Shown here one piece after another: positions 19,246 to 31,000 of a DNA stretch of 64,000 nt. The stretch comes from Nemopilema nomurai (taxonomy: Eukaryota; Cnidaria; Scyphozoa; Rhizostomeae; Rhizostomatidae), in assembly GCA_003864495.1 (NCBI GenBank), contig ML133420.1, forward strand, positions 3,992,340 to 4,056,339, in the 5' to 3' direction. The stretch's first letter is position 1. Every line of letters starts with the position of its first letter. The notes under the pieces were generated by a model. That model saw nothing but the letters and a program-made list of their open reading frames with translations, did no database searches and had not been told where the DNA came from. Position numbers and translations under genes: made by a program.

Positions 19246-20470
19246 ATGAGTTCCGCCACTGAGCGTCGTCGCTTGAGGGACGATAGGTCGAAAATGACAA
19301 AGCCCTGCGATGAGCGGATTATAGATCGCCGCCCCTTTCGTGTTGGGGAGAAGGCCATCATGCCCACACAAACCATGCCAGCGCCGACAAAGCCTGAAGC
19401 ACCGCCTGCCTCAAGTCGCTAGCCGCAGAGAATCTATACTGCTGCTGCTGGAACAGTCTGTGAGTTGTTTCTGGGCCTCTCTCTGGGACTTTGTCAAGAC
19501 CCCTCGGCAGAATTGGGAGCCTGGAATGGCTAACCCTCTTCCCGTATGGGTGAGGGTGTTCCACAAGCCGACAGAGCTTCGCTCGGAGGTCCTCAAGAGG
19601 AGGTTTGCAGCCTTTGGTGAGGTGCTGTTCCTCAGGGAGAACACGTACCCTGGAACATGCATCAAAAATGGCGTCGTCACCATGAAAATGGTGATGACAG
19701 AAGCCATCCCTAGCTTTGTCCATATTGGGCCACATTGTCTAGTGCTTTGCCATGACAACCAACCGCAGACATGTCGTAAATGCGACAGTGTGGCCCATGT
19801 GGCAGCAAATTGTTGCATTCAATGTTGCTTCAACTGCGGAGCCGGGGGTCACATAAATGCCAAGTGTCCATAGAAAAGTAATTGCCAGGGCTGCGGATCA
19901 GTCGAGCACCATCTTGCTCAGTGTGTGACCATGTGGGACCCTGATACAGGCAGCACTGCTGAAACCTCCCCTCTGAGGACGAGTATGGCCCAGATGAGAC
20001 CACTGTTGCACGGGTACAGTCGACCCAGGAAAACCCTGAAGACCGTCTGCTAGCACCAACAGCAGCACCGGCGCCAGCACCAACAGCAGCACCGACAACA
20101 GTTCCAGGACCTGCACCAGGACCTTCACCAGCACCAGTCAGGGAATCACCTGCCGACTTTATGCCAGCTCCTACGGACCCGATGCCGGCAACCACCACCA
20201 TTGGGCCAGGTACAGAAGACCAACCTCAAACTGGTATGAACTCTCCCGGCACCTGTATTCTTCTCCCGCTGCTTGCTCTCCCTCTATCCTTTCTCAAAAC
20301 TCTACCCCGGCAGTGGACCAGGGTGTGCCAACGGCTTCTAAGAGGGCCCTCCAGGATAACAACCTCTCTGAGGTGTCTGTCGTAAGGAGGCCCTCTACTA
20401 AAAAGAGGTCAAAAGCATGCTGTCCCTCCTCAAATATCCTGTTGGAGCCCGATAACATTGGATTCCCCCA
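19246..20470 (+). pseudogene. LINE C ORF1: gag-like protein with CCHC zinc knuckles
   Basis: ATG 19246 begins MSSATERRRLRDD, matching the ORF1 start of LINE D. After a frame change near 19300-19420, the RNA-binding region reads NWEPGMANPLPVWVRVFHKP (19510) and GEVLFLRENTYPGTC (19617). Then come knuckles CRKCDSVAHVAANC (about 19772) and CFNCGAGGHINAKC (about 19825), both with correct C-x2-C-x4-H-x4-C spacing. A third, CQGC...EHHLAQC-like, lies at 19885-19925 after an in-frame stop. A Pro/Ala-rich repeat tract (GCACCAACAGCAGCACC units, 20050-20140) forms the C-terminal part. Such proteins bind LINE RNA. Stops at about 19420 and 19874 inactivate it. Confidence 0.8.
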
Positions 20471-20482
20471 ACCGTGTGAGTC

Positions 20483-21126
20483 ATGACAACAGTTAAAATA
20501 CTATCAATAAACACGCATGGCCTACATGACTCCTCTAAGTGTGCTGCTATAGTGGACTGGCTTGCTAACCGAAATGTAAGCATAATTTTCCTTCAAGAAA
20601 CCTATTTTGCTAGCTATCTCGGCCACTTGAAATCCATCTAGAATGGCGCCATCTTCTCATACTTTGGTAGCAACCATAGCAGAGGCTTTGTCATCCTCAC
20701 TAAAAAGTACCCCACTTTTCGCTTTTCAAAAGTCACCAAGGACAGTAATGGATGGTGGCTCAACCTGGAGCATTATGTCAGTGACTTCAAACTTCAACTG
20801 ATTAACGTCTATGCTCCTGCCCTCAAATCCCTTAATCACCTGCTGCAAACTTACAAACTTACCAACGCTTTTCGTTCCATGCACTCTTCAGCACGTACCT
20901 TTAGTTGGACCAACTCGAAGGTTTCTTCCCGACTTGACAAATTCTACGTATCACAGGACATTTTATCCCGTACATCTCACTGCCCTATTACAGTTTTACC
21001 TTTTTGTGATCACGATGCCCCTACACTTACTTTCAAACAACCCCACTCCCCCTCATAAGGTCGAGGAACATGGAAACTGAACACCAGTCTTCTCTCTAAC
21101 ACGCTTTTTACGTCCAAGCTTAAGGG
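20483..21126 (+). pseudogene. LINE C ORF2: apurinic-type endonuclease domain, internally deleted
   Basis: ATG 20483 opens MTTVKILSINTHGL, followed by IIFLQETYFAS (catalytic Glu in LQET), with a stop near 20641. Next are GFVILTKKYPT and LQLINVYAPA. The frame is then cut, rejoining at LLQTYKLTNAF near 20840: the segment with the Asp-x-Asn motif is missing. The C-terminal motifs are RTFSWTNSKVSSRLDKFYVS (about 20895-20955) and FCDHDAPTLTF (the SDH-like His, 21003). The fold nicks target DNA; in U2-specific elements it would set the cleavage site. This copy is dead. Confidence 0.8.
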
Positions 21127-21480
21127 TTTCCTTGTGTTAGAATCTTTTGTTTTTGTTGTTACAGTAACGTAATGGACGCTCGTTCCAGTCCCCTTTGTTA
21201 TTATAAACGCGTGTAATTGTTTTTGTTATGACTAATCTTATCTTATCAACTAATGAGTGGCTCGTTCTAGCGGTAATTATAATGTAGTTGCCTAGAAGTG
21301 TAACGGCATTTGCTTATGGCTACCATGATGAGTAGTAGTTGGTTGGTTGTATATTGTATATATCTATATTCAAGTTGGTTGTAAATAGAGTGGATTTGGT
21401 TTTAGGTACATATTTCGTGGATATCTCAGTCTCTTATATTTCGTCCAACCCTACTGTTATAAACTCTCCACAACACCTTG
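21127..21480. other. Unexplained insert in LINE C ORF2
   Basis: About 350 bp without LINE homology or coding motif separates the endonuclease end (SKLKGF) from the linker/RT start (LAREKCCERTF). It is AT-rich with TATA-like repeats (about 21350-21370). No target-site duplication or terminal repeat was found. Confidence 0.4.
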
Positions 21481-22059
21481 CATTTTGGGTCACTGCGTCC
21501 ATTTATCCAAAAAATTGGCTAGAGAAAAATGCTGCGAAAGAACTTTCTTGGAACAAGAACTTCAGCTCGCTACAGTTTACACAGACATTGTAGTACAAGA
21601 CAGCAGAGCGAGAATTCGCGCTAAAGCTCTTGAATACGAACAAAACGAGAAACCCTTGTGGTACTTTTTCGGTCAAGAGAATTGCAGACAGTCCAAAAAA
21701 GTCATTAGGCAGTTAACAACCCCAGATTGAACACAATTTGAAGGTAATCAGGAACTGCTTGGCTGCATCACCTCATTCTACGAATCTTTGTATTCCTCGC
21801 ATTCTGTGAACCCTAATAGCCAATCCATTCTTTTAAATAGTATAAACCGTTTCCTGATAACCTTAGAATGGTACTTGATGAACCACTTTCCGAAAACGAA
21901 TGCCTTAAGGCCCTTTTCCTGATGAAACCCGATAAATCCCCAGGCTCTGATGGCCTGCCGGCTGAGTTTTACGAGCACTTTTGGGATACTATTGGCGAAG
22001 CTCTTGTCTGTGTCCTCAATTTCTGTTTTTCTTCCAGTCTTCTAACGGAAACCATTTAG
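21481..22059 (+). pseudogene. LINE C ORF2: linker and N-terminal reverse transcriptase
   Basis: The linker reads LAREKCCERTFLEQELQLAT and RAKALEYEQNEKPLWYFFGQ (to about 21690). RT entry blocks follow: CITSFYESLYSSHSVN (21765), LSENECLKALFLMKPDKSPG, SDGLPAEFYEHFWDTIG (21895-21990). The sequence is cut at the satellite boundary (about 22059) before RT motif A. One frame change occurs near 21850. The block matches LINE D at about 61960-62060 (minus strand) nearly base for base. Confidence 0.82.
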
Positions 22060-25000
22060 TTGGTAATGTAGTTAGTAAAATTTTGCATCATATAAGTTCA
22101 ACTATAAATTTTTAGCTTCTAGTTGATATTGTATATCAAAAAAGGTTGTGGAGTGACAAATAAATCTCGTTCAAGAGGGTCTCATAAACGAAATGATAAT
22201 CCGGTGAATATCTAGTGAATGCAGTTAATAATCCTTTGCCTCTGATAAGTTCAACTATAAATTGTTAGCTTCTAGTTGAACATTGTTTATTTAAATGTTT
22301 GTGAAATGATAAATAACGCTAGTTTGACCGTGCCTCATAATAAAATAAATGACTTTGGTTCTATAGCTGATAATTATCTGGTGAATGCAGTTAGTAATAT
22401 TTTGCATCAGATAAGTTCAACTTTAAATTTTTAGCTTCTAGTTGAACATTGTATATTAAATAAGGTTGTGAAGCGATAAATTACTCTGATTCAACAGTGC
22501 CTCGTTATAAAATATGTGACTTTGCTTCTCTAGCTGATAATTATCTGGTGAATGCAGTTAGTAATATTTTGCATCATATAAGTTCAACTATAAATTTTTA
22601 GCTTCTAATTGATATTGTATATCAAAAAAAGGTTGTGAAGTGATAAATAACTCTGATTCAACAGTGCCTCGTTATAAAATAAATGACTTTGGTTCTCTCT
22701 AGCTGATAATTATCTCGTGAATGCAGTTAGTAATATTTTGCATCAGATAAGTTCAACTATAAATTGTTAGCTTCTAGTTGAACATTGTATATAAAATATG
22801 GATGTGGAGTGATAAAAAACTCTGGTTCAAGAGGGTCTCATAAACGAAATGATGATCTGGTGAATATCTGGTGAATGCAGTTAATAATCCTTTGCCTCTG
22901 ATAAGTTCAACTTTAAATTATTAGCATCTAATTAAAGATTGTTGATTAAAATGTTTGTGGAATGATAAATAACTCTAGTTTGACAGTGCCTCAAAATAAA
23001 ATAACTGACTTTGCTTCTCTAGTTGATAATTATCTTGTGAATGCAGTTAGTAAAATTTTGCATCATATAAGTTCAACTATAAATTTTTAGCTTCTAGTTG
23101 ATATTGTATATCAAAAAAGGTTGTGGAGTGACAAATAAATCTCGTTCAAGAGGGTCTCATAAACGAAATGATAATCCGGTGAATATCTGGTGAATGCAGT
23201 TAATAATCCTTTGCCTCTGATAAGTTCAACTATAAATTGTTAGCTTCTAGTTGAACATTGTTTATTTAAATGTTTCTGAAATGATAAATAACGCTAGTTT
23301 GACCGTGCCTCATAATAAAATAAATGACTTTGGTTCTATAGCTGATAATTATCTGGTGAATGCAGTTAGTAATATTTTGCATCAGATAAGTTCAACTTTA
23401 AATTTTTAGCTTCTAGTTGAACATTGTATATTAAATAAGGTTGTGAAGCGATAAATTACTCTGATTCAACAGTGCCTCGTTATAAAAGATGTGACTTTGC
23501 TTCTCTAGCTGATAATTATCTGGTGAATGCAGTTAGTAATATTTTGCATCAGATAAATTCAACTATAAATTGTTAGCTTCTAGTTGAACATTGTATATTA
23601 CATAAGGTTGTGAAGCGATAAATTACTCTGATTCAACAGTGCCTCGTAATAAAATATGTGACTTTGCTTCTCTAGCTGATAATTATCTTGTGAATGCAGT
23701 TAGTAAAATTTTGCATCATATAAGTTCAACTATAAATTTTTAGCTTCTAGTTGATATTGTATATCAAAAAAGGTTGTGGAGTGACAAATAAATCTCGTTC
23801 AAGAGGGTCTCATAAACGAAATGATAATCCGGTGAATATCTGGTGAATGCAGTTAATAATCCTTTGCCTCTGATAAGTTCAACTATAAATTGTTAGCTTC
23901 TAGTTGAACATTGTTTATTTAAATGTTTGTGAAATGATAAATAACGCTAGTTTGACCGTGCCTCATAATAAAATAAATGACTTTGCTTCTTTAGCTGATA
24001 ATTATCTGGTGAATGCAGTTAGTAATATTTTGCATCAGATAAGTTCAACTTTAAATTATTAGCTTCTAGTTGAACATTGTATATTAAATATGGATGTGGA
24101 GTGATAAAAAACTCTGGTTCAAGAGGGTCTCATAAACGAAATGATGATCTGGTGAATATCTGGTGAATGCAGTTAATAATCCTTTGCCTCTGATAAGTTC
24201 AACTTTAAATTATTAGCATCTAATTCAAGATTGTTGATTAAAATGTTTGTGGAATGATAAATAACTCTAGTTTGACAGTGCCTCATAATAAAATAACTGA
24301 CTTTGCTTCTCTAGCTGATAATTATCTGATGAATGCAGTTAGTAATATTTTGCATCAGATAAGTTCAACTATAAATTGTTAGCTTCTAGTTGAACATTGT
24401 ATATTACATAAGGTTGTGAAGCGATAAATTACTCTGATTCAACAGTGCCTCGTAATAAAATATGTGACTTTGCTTCTCTAGCTGATAATTATCTTGTGAA
24501 TGCAGTTAGTAAAATTTTGCATCATATAAGTTCAACTATAAATTTTTAGCTTCTAGTTGATATTGTATATCAAAAAAGGTTGTGGAGTGACAAATAAATC
24601 TCGTTCAAGAGGGTCTCATAAACGAAATGATAATCCGGTGAATATCTGGTGAATGCAGTTAATAATCCTTTGCCTCTGATAAGTTCAACTATAAATTGTT
24701 AGCTTCTAGTTGAACATTGTTTATTTAAATGTTTGTGAAATGATAAATAACGCTAGTTTGACCGTGCCTCATAATAAAATAAATGACTTTGCTTCTCTAG
24801 CTGATAATTATCTGGTGAATGCAGTTAGTAATATTTTGCATCAGATAAGTTCAACTTTAAATTATTAGCTCCTAGTTGAACATTGTATATTAAATATGGA
24901 TGTGGAGTGATAAAAAACTCTGGTTCAAGAGGGTCTCATAAACGAAATGATAATCTGGTGAATATCTGGTGAATGCAGTTAATAATCCTTTGCCTCTGAT

Positions 25001-28000
25001 AAGTTCAACTTTAAATTATTAGCATCTAATTCAAGATTGTTGATTAAAATGTTTGTGGAATGATAAATAACTCTAGTTTGACAGTGCCTCATAATAAATA
25101 ACTGACTTTGCTTCTCTAGCTGATAATTATCTGATGAATGCAGTTAGTAATATTTTGCATCAGATAAGTTCAACTATAAATTGTTAGCTTCTAGTTCAAC
25201 ATTGTATATTAAATAAGGTTGTGAAATGATAAATAACGCTAGTTTGACCGTGCCTCATAAAAAATAAATGACTTTGCCTTCTCTAGCTGATAATTATCTG
25301 GTGAATGCAGTTAGTAATATTTTGCATCGGATAGTTCAACTTTAAATTATTAGCTTCTAGTTGAACATTGATATTAAATATGGATGTGGAGTGATAAAAA
25401 ACTCTGGTTCAAGAGGGTCTCATAACGAAATTGATAATCTGGTGAATATCGGTGAATGCAGTTAATAATCCTTTGCCTCTGATAAGTTCAACTTTAAATT
25501 ATTAGCATCTAATTCAATTGTTGATTAAAATGTTTGTGGAATGATAAATAACTCTAGTTTGACAGTGCCTCATAATAAAATAACTGACTTTGCTTCTCTA
25601 GCTGATAATATCTGATGAATGCAGTTAGTAATATTTTGCATCAGATAAGTTCAACTATAAATTGTTAGCTTCTAGTTCAACATTGTATATTAAATAAGGT
25701 TGTGAAATGATAAATAACGCTAGTTTGACCGTGCCTCATAATAAAATGACTTTGCTTCTCTAGCTGATAATTATCTGGTGAATGCAGTTAGTAATATTTT
25801 GCATCAGATAAGTTCAACTTTAAATTATTAGCTTCTAGTTGAACATTGTATATTAAATATGGATGTGGAGTGATAAAAAACTCTAATTCAACAGTGCCTC
25901 GTAATAAAATATGTGACTTTGCTTCTCTAGCTGATAATTATCTTGTGAATGCAGTTAGTAAAATTTTGCATCATATAAGTTCAACTATAAATTTTTAGCT
26001 TCTAGTTGATATTGTATATCAAAAAAAGTTGTGGAGTGACAAATAAATCTCGTTCAAGAGGGTCTCATAAACGAAATGATAATCTGGTGAATATCTGGTG
26101 AATGCAGTTAATAATCCTTTGCCTCTGATAAGTTCAACTTTAAATTATTAGCATCTAATTCAAGATTGTTGATTAAAATGTTTGTGGAATGATAAATAAC
26201 TCTAGTTTGACAGTGCCTCATAATAAAATAACTGACTTTGCTTCTCTAGCTGATAAATATCTGATGAATGCAGTTAGTAATATTTTGCATCAGATAAGTT
26301 CAACTATAAATTGTTAGCTTCTAGTTGAACATTGTATATTAAATAAGGTTGTGAAGCGATAAATTACTCTATTCAACAGTGCCTCGTAATAAAATATGTG
26401 ACTTTGCTTCTCTAGCTGATAATTATCTGTGAATGCAGTTAGTAATATTTTGCATCAGATAAGTTCAACTATAAATTTTAGCTTCTAGTTGATATTGTAT
26501 ATCAAAAAAAGTTGTGGAGTGACAAATAAACTCTGTTCAAGAGGGTCTCATAAACGAAATGATAATCTGGTGAATATCTGGTGAATGCAGTTAATAATCC
26601 TTTGCCTCTGATAAGTTCAACTTTAAATTATTAGCATCTAATTCAAGATTGTTGATTAAAATGTTTGTGGAATGATAAATAACTCTAGTTTGACAGTGCC
26701 TCATAATAAATAACTGACTTTGCTTCTCTAGCTGATAATTATCTGATGAATGCAGTTAGTAATATTTTGCATCAGATAAGTTCAACTATAAATTGTTAGC
26801 TTCTAGTTGAACATTGTATATTAAATAAGGTTGTGAAGCGATAAATTACTCTAATTCAACAGTGCCTCGTAATAAAATATGCGACTTTGCTTCTCTAGCT
26901 GATAATTATCTTGTGAATGCAGTTAGTAAAATTTTGCATCATATAAGTTCAACTATAAATTTTAGCTTCTAGTTGATATTGTATATCAAAAAAAGTTGTG
27001 GAGTGACAAATAAATCTCGTTCAAGAGGGTCTCATAAACGAAATGATAATCTGGTGAATATCTGGTGAATGCAGTTAATAATCCTTTGCCTCTGATAAGT
27101 TCAACTTTAAATTATTAGCATCTAGTTGAACATTGTTGATTAAAATGTTTGTGGAATGATAAATAACTCTAGTTTGACCGTGCCTCATAATAAAATAAAT
27201 GACTTTGCTTCTTTAGCTGATAATTATCTGGTGAATGCAGTTAGTAATATTTTGCATCAGATAAGTTCAACTTTAAATTATTAGCTTCTAGTTGAACATT
27301 GTATATTAAATATGGATGTGGAGTGATAAAAAACTCTGGTTCAAGAGGGTCTCATAAACGAAATGATGATCTGGTGAATATCTGGTGAATGCAGTTAATA
27401 ATCCTTTGCCTCTGATAAGTTCAACTTTAAATTATTAGCATCTAATTCAAGATTGTTGATTAAAATGTTTGTGGAATGATAAATAACTCTAGTTTGACAG
27501 TGCCTCATAATAAAATAACTGACTTTGCTTCTCTAGCTGATAATTATCTGATGAATGCAGTTAGTAATATTTTGCATCAGATAAGTTCAACTATAAATTG
27601 TTAGCTTCTAGTTGAACATTGTATATTACATAAGGTTGTGAAGCGATAAATTACTCTGATTCAACAGTGCCTCGTAATAAAATATGTGACTTTGCTTCTC
27701 TAGCTGATAATTATCTTGTGAATGCAGTTAGTAAAATTTGCATCATATAAGTTCAACTATAAATTTTAGCTTCTAGTTGATATTGTATATCAAAAAAGGT
27801 TGTGGAGTGACAAATAAATCTCGTTCAAGAGGGTCTCATAAACGAAATGATAATCCGGTGAATATCTGGTGAATGCAGTTAATAATCCTTTGCCTATGAT
27901 AAGTTCAACTTTAAATTATTAGCATCTAGTTGAACATTGTTGATTAAAATGTTGTGGAATGATAAAACACTAGTTTGACCGTGCCTCATAATAAAATAAA

Positions 28001-31000
28001 TGACTTTGGTTCTATAGCTGATAATCTGGTGAATGCAGTTAGTAATATTTTGCATCAGATAAGTTCAACTTAAATTTTTAGCTTCTAGTTGAACATTGTA
28101 TATTAAATAAGGTTGTGAAGCGATAAATTACTCTGATTCAACAGTGCCTCGTTATAAAAGATGTGACTTTGCTTCTCTAGCTGATAATTATCTGGTGAAT
28201 GCAGTTAGTAAATTTTGCATCAGATAAGTTAAACTTTAAATTATTAGCTTCTAGTTGAACATTGTATATTAAATATGGATGTGGAGTGATAAAAAACTCA
28301 AGAGGGTCTCATAAACGAAATGATAATCTGGTGAATATCTGGTGAATGCAGTTAATAATCCTTTGCCTCTGATAAGTTCAACTTTAAATTATTAGCATCT
28401 AATTCAAGATTGTTGATTAAAATGTTTGTGGAATGATAAATAACTCTAGTTTGACAGTGCCTCATAATAAAATAACTGACTTTGCTTCTCTAGCTGATAA
28501 TTATCTGATGAATGCAGTTAGTAATATTTTGCATCAGATAAGTTCAACTATAAATTGTTAGCTTCTAGTTCAACATTGTATATTAAATAAGGTTGTGAAG
28601 CGATAAATTACTCTGATTCAACAGTGCCTCGTAATAAAATATGTGACTTTGCTTCTCTAGCTTATAATTATCTTGTGAATGCAGTTAGTAAAATTTTGCA
28701 TCATATAAGTTCAACTTTAAATTATTAGCTTCTAGTTGAACATTGTATATCAAAAAAGGTTGTGGAGTGACAAATAAATCTCGTTCAAGAGGGTCTCATA
28801 AACGAAATGATAATCCGGTGAATATCTGGTGAATGCAGTTAATAATCCTTTGCCTCTGATAAGTTCAACTATAAATTGTTAGCTTCTAGTTGAACATTGT
28901 TTATTTAAATGTTTGTGAAATGATAAATAACGCTAGTTTGACCGTGCCTCATAATAAAATAAATGACTTTGGTTCTATAGCTGATAATTATCTGGTGAAT
29001 GCAGTTAGTAATATTTTGCATCAGATAAGTTCAACTTCAAATTTTAGCTTCTAGTTGAACATTGTATATTAAATATGGTTGTGAAGCGATAAATTACTCT
29101 GATTCAACAGTGCCTCGTTATAAAATATGTGACTTTGCTTCTCTAGCTGATAATTATCTGGTGAATGCAGTTAGTAATATTTTGCATCAGATAAGTTCAA
29201 CTTTAAATTATTAGCTTCTAGTTGAACATTGTATATTAAATATGGATGTGGAGTGATAAAAAACTCTGGTTCAAGAGGGTCTCATAAACGAAATGATAAT
29301 CTGGTGAATATCTGGTGAATGCAGTTAATAATCCTTTGCCTCTGATAAGTTCAACTTCAAATTATTAGCATCTAATTAAAGATTGTTGATTAAAATGTTG
29401 TGGAATGATAAATAACTCTAGTTTGACAGTGCCTCATAATAAAATAACTGACTTTGCTTCTCTAGCTGATAATTATCTGATGAATGCAGTTAGTATTATT
29501 TTGCATCAGATAAGTTCAACTATAAATTGTTAGCTTCTAGTTCAACATTGTATATTAAATAAGGTTGTGAAGCGATAAATTACTCTGATTCAACAGTGCC
29601 TCGTAATAAAATATGTGACTTTGCTTCTGTAGCTGAAATTATCTGGTGAATGCAGTTAGTAATATTTTGCATCAGATAAGTTCAACTTTAAATTATTAGC
29701 TTCTAGTTGAACATTGTATATAAATATGGATGTGGAGTGATAAAAAACTCTGGTTCAAGAGGGTCTCATAAACGAAATGATAATCTGGTGAATATCTGGT
29801 GAATGCAGTTAATAATCCTTTGCCTCTGATAAGTTCAACTTCAAATTATTAGCATCTAATTAAAGATTGTTGATTAAAATGTTTGTGGAATGATAAATAA
29901 CTCTAGTTTGACAGTGCCTCATAATAAAATAACTGACTTTGCTTCTCTAGCTGATAATTATCTGATGAATGCAGTTAGTAATATTTTGCATCAGATAAGT
30001 TCAACTATAAATTGTTAGCTTCTAGTTCAACATTGTATAATAAATAAGGTTGTGAAGCGATAAATTACTCTGATTCAACAGTGCCTCGTAATAAAATATG
30101 TGACTTTGCTTCTGTAGCTGATAATTATCTGGTGAATGCAGTTAGTAATATTTTGCATCAGATAAGTTCAACTTTAAATTATTAGCTTCTAGTTGAACAT
30201 TGTATATTAAATTTGGATGTGGAGTGATAAATTACTCTGATTCAACAGTGCCTCGTAATCAAATATGTGACTTTGCTTCTCTAGCTGATAATTATCTGGT
30301 GAATGCAGTTAGTAATATTTTGCATCAGATAAGTTAGACTATAAATTTTTAGCTTCTAGTTGAACATTGTATATTAAATAAGGTTGTGAAGCGATAAATT
30401 ACTCTGATTCAACAGTGCCTCGTAATAAAATATGTGACTTTGCTTCTCTAGCTGATAATATCTGGTGAATGCAGTTAGTAATATTTTGCATCAGATAAGT
30501 TCAACTTTAAATTATTAGCTTCTAGTTGAACATTGTATATTAAATATGGATGTGGAGTGATAAAAAACTCTGGTTCAAGAGGGTCTCATAAACGAAATGA
30601 TAATCTGGTGAATATCTGGTGAATGCAGTTAATAATCCTTTGCCTCTGATAAGTTCAACTTTAAATTATTAGCATCTAATTCAAGATTGTTGATTAAAAT
30701 GTTTGTGGAATGATAAATTACTCTGATTCAACAGTGCCTCGTAATAAAATATGTGACTTTGCTTCTCTAGCTGATAATTATCTGGTGAATGCAGTTAGTA
30801 ATATTTTGCATCAGATAAGTTCAACTTTAAATTATTAGCTTCTAGTTGAACATTGTATATTAAATATGGATCTGGAGTGATAAAAAACTCTGGTTCAAGA
30901 GGGTCTCATAAACGAAATGATAATCTGGTGAATATCTGGTGAATGCAGTTAATAATCCTTTGCCTCTGATAAGTTCAACTTTAAATTATTAGCATCTAAT

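Larger units (their letters stand above)
19061..22059 (+). mobile_element. LINE C: U2-inserted Tx1/L1-like LINE, 3'-truncated by satellite
   Basis: The element starts at the U2 junction and shares 5' UTR landmarks with LINE D (GCCTCCAACAAGTGGTGGA, GGCTATAACACCATTGA-like). It contains ORF1 and the start of ORF2, and stops in the RT domain at about 22059, where satellite I begins. Its 3' half and 3' target flank are missing. Stops, frameshifts and internal deletions make it inactive. Identity to LINE D is high in ORF1 and the RT start, so both come from one family, which also includes LINE A. Confidence 0.85.

Noticed and set aside
19358..19818. Minus-strand open frames across LINE C ORF1 (and plus-strand ones across LINE D)
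   Set aside because: They are antisense shadows of the zinc-knuckle ORF1, whose sense frame carries the conserved motifs.
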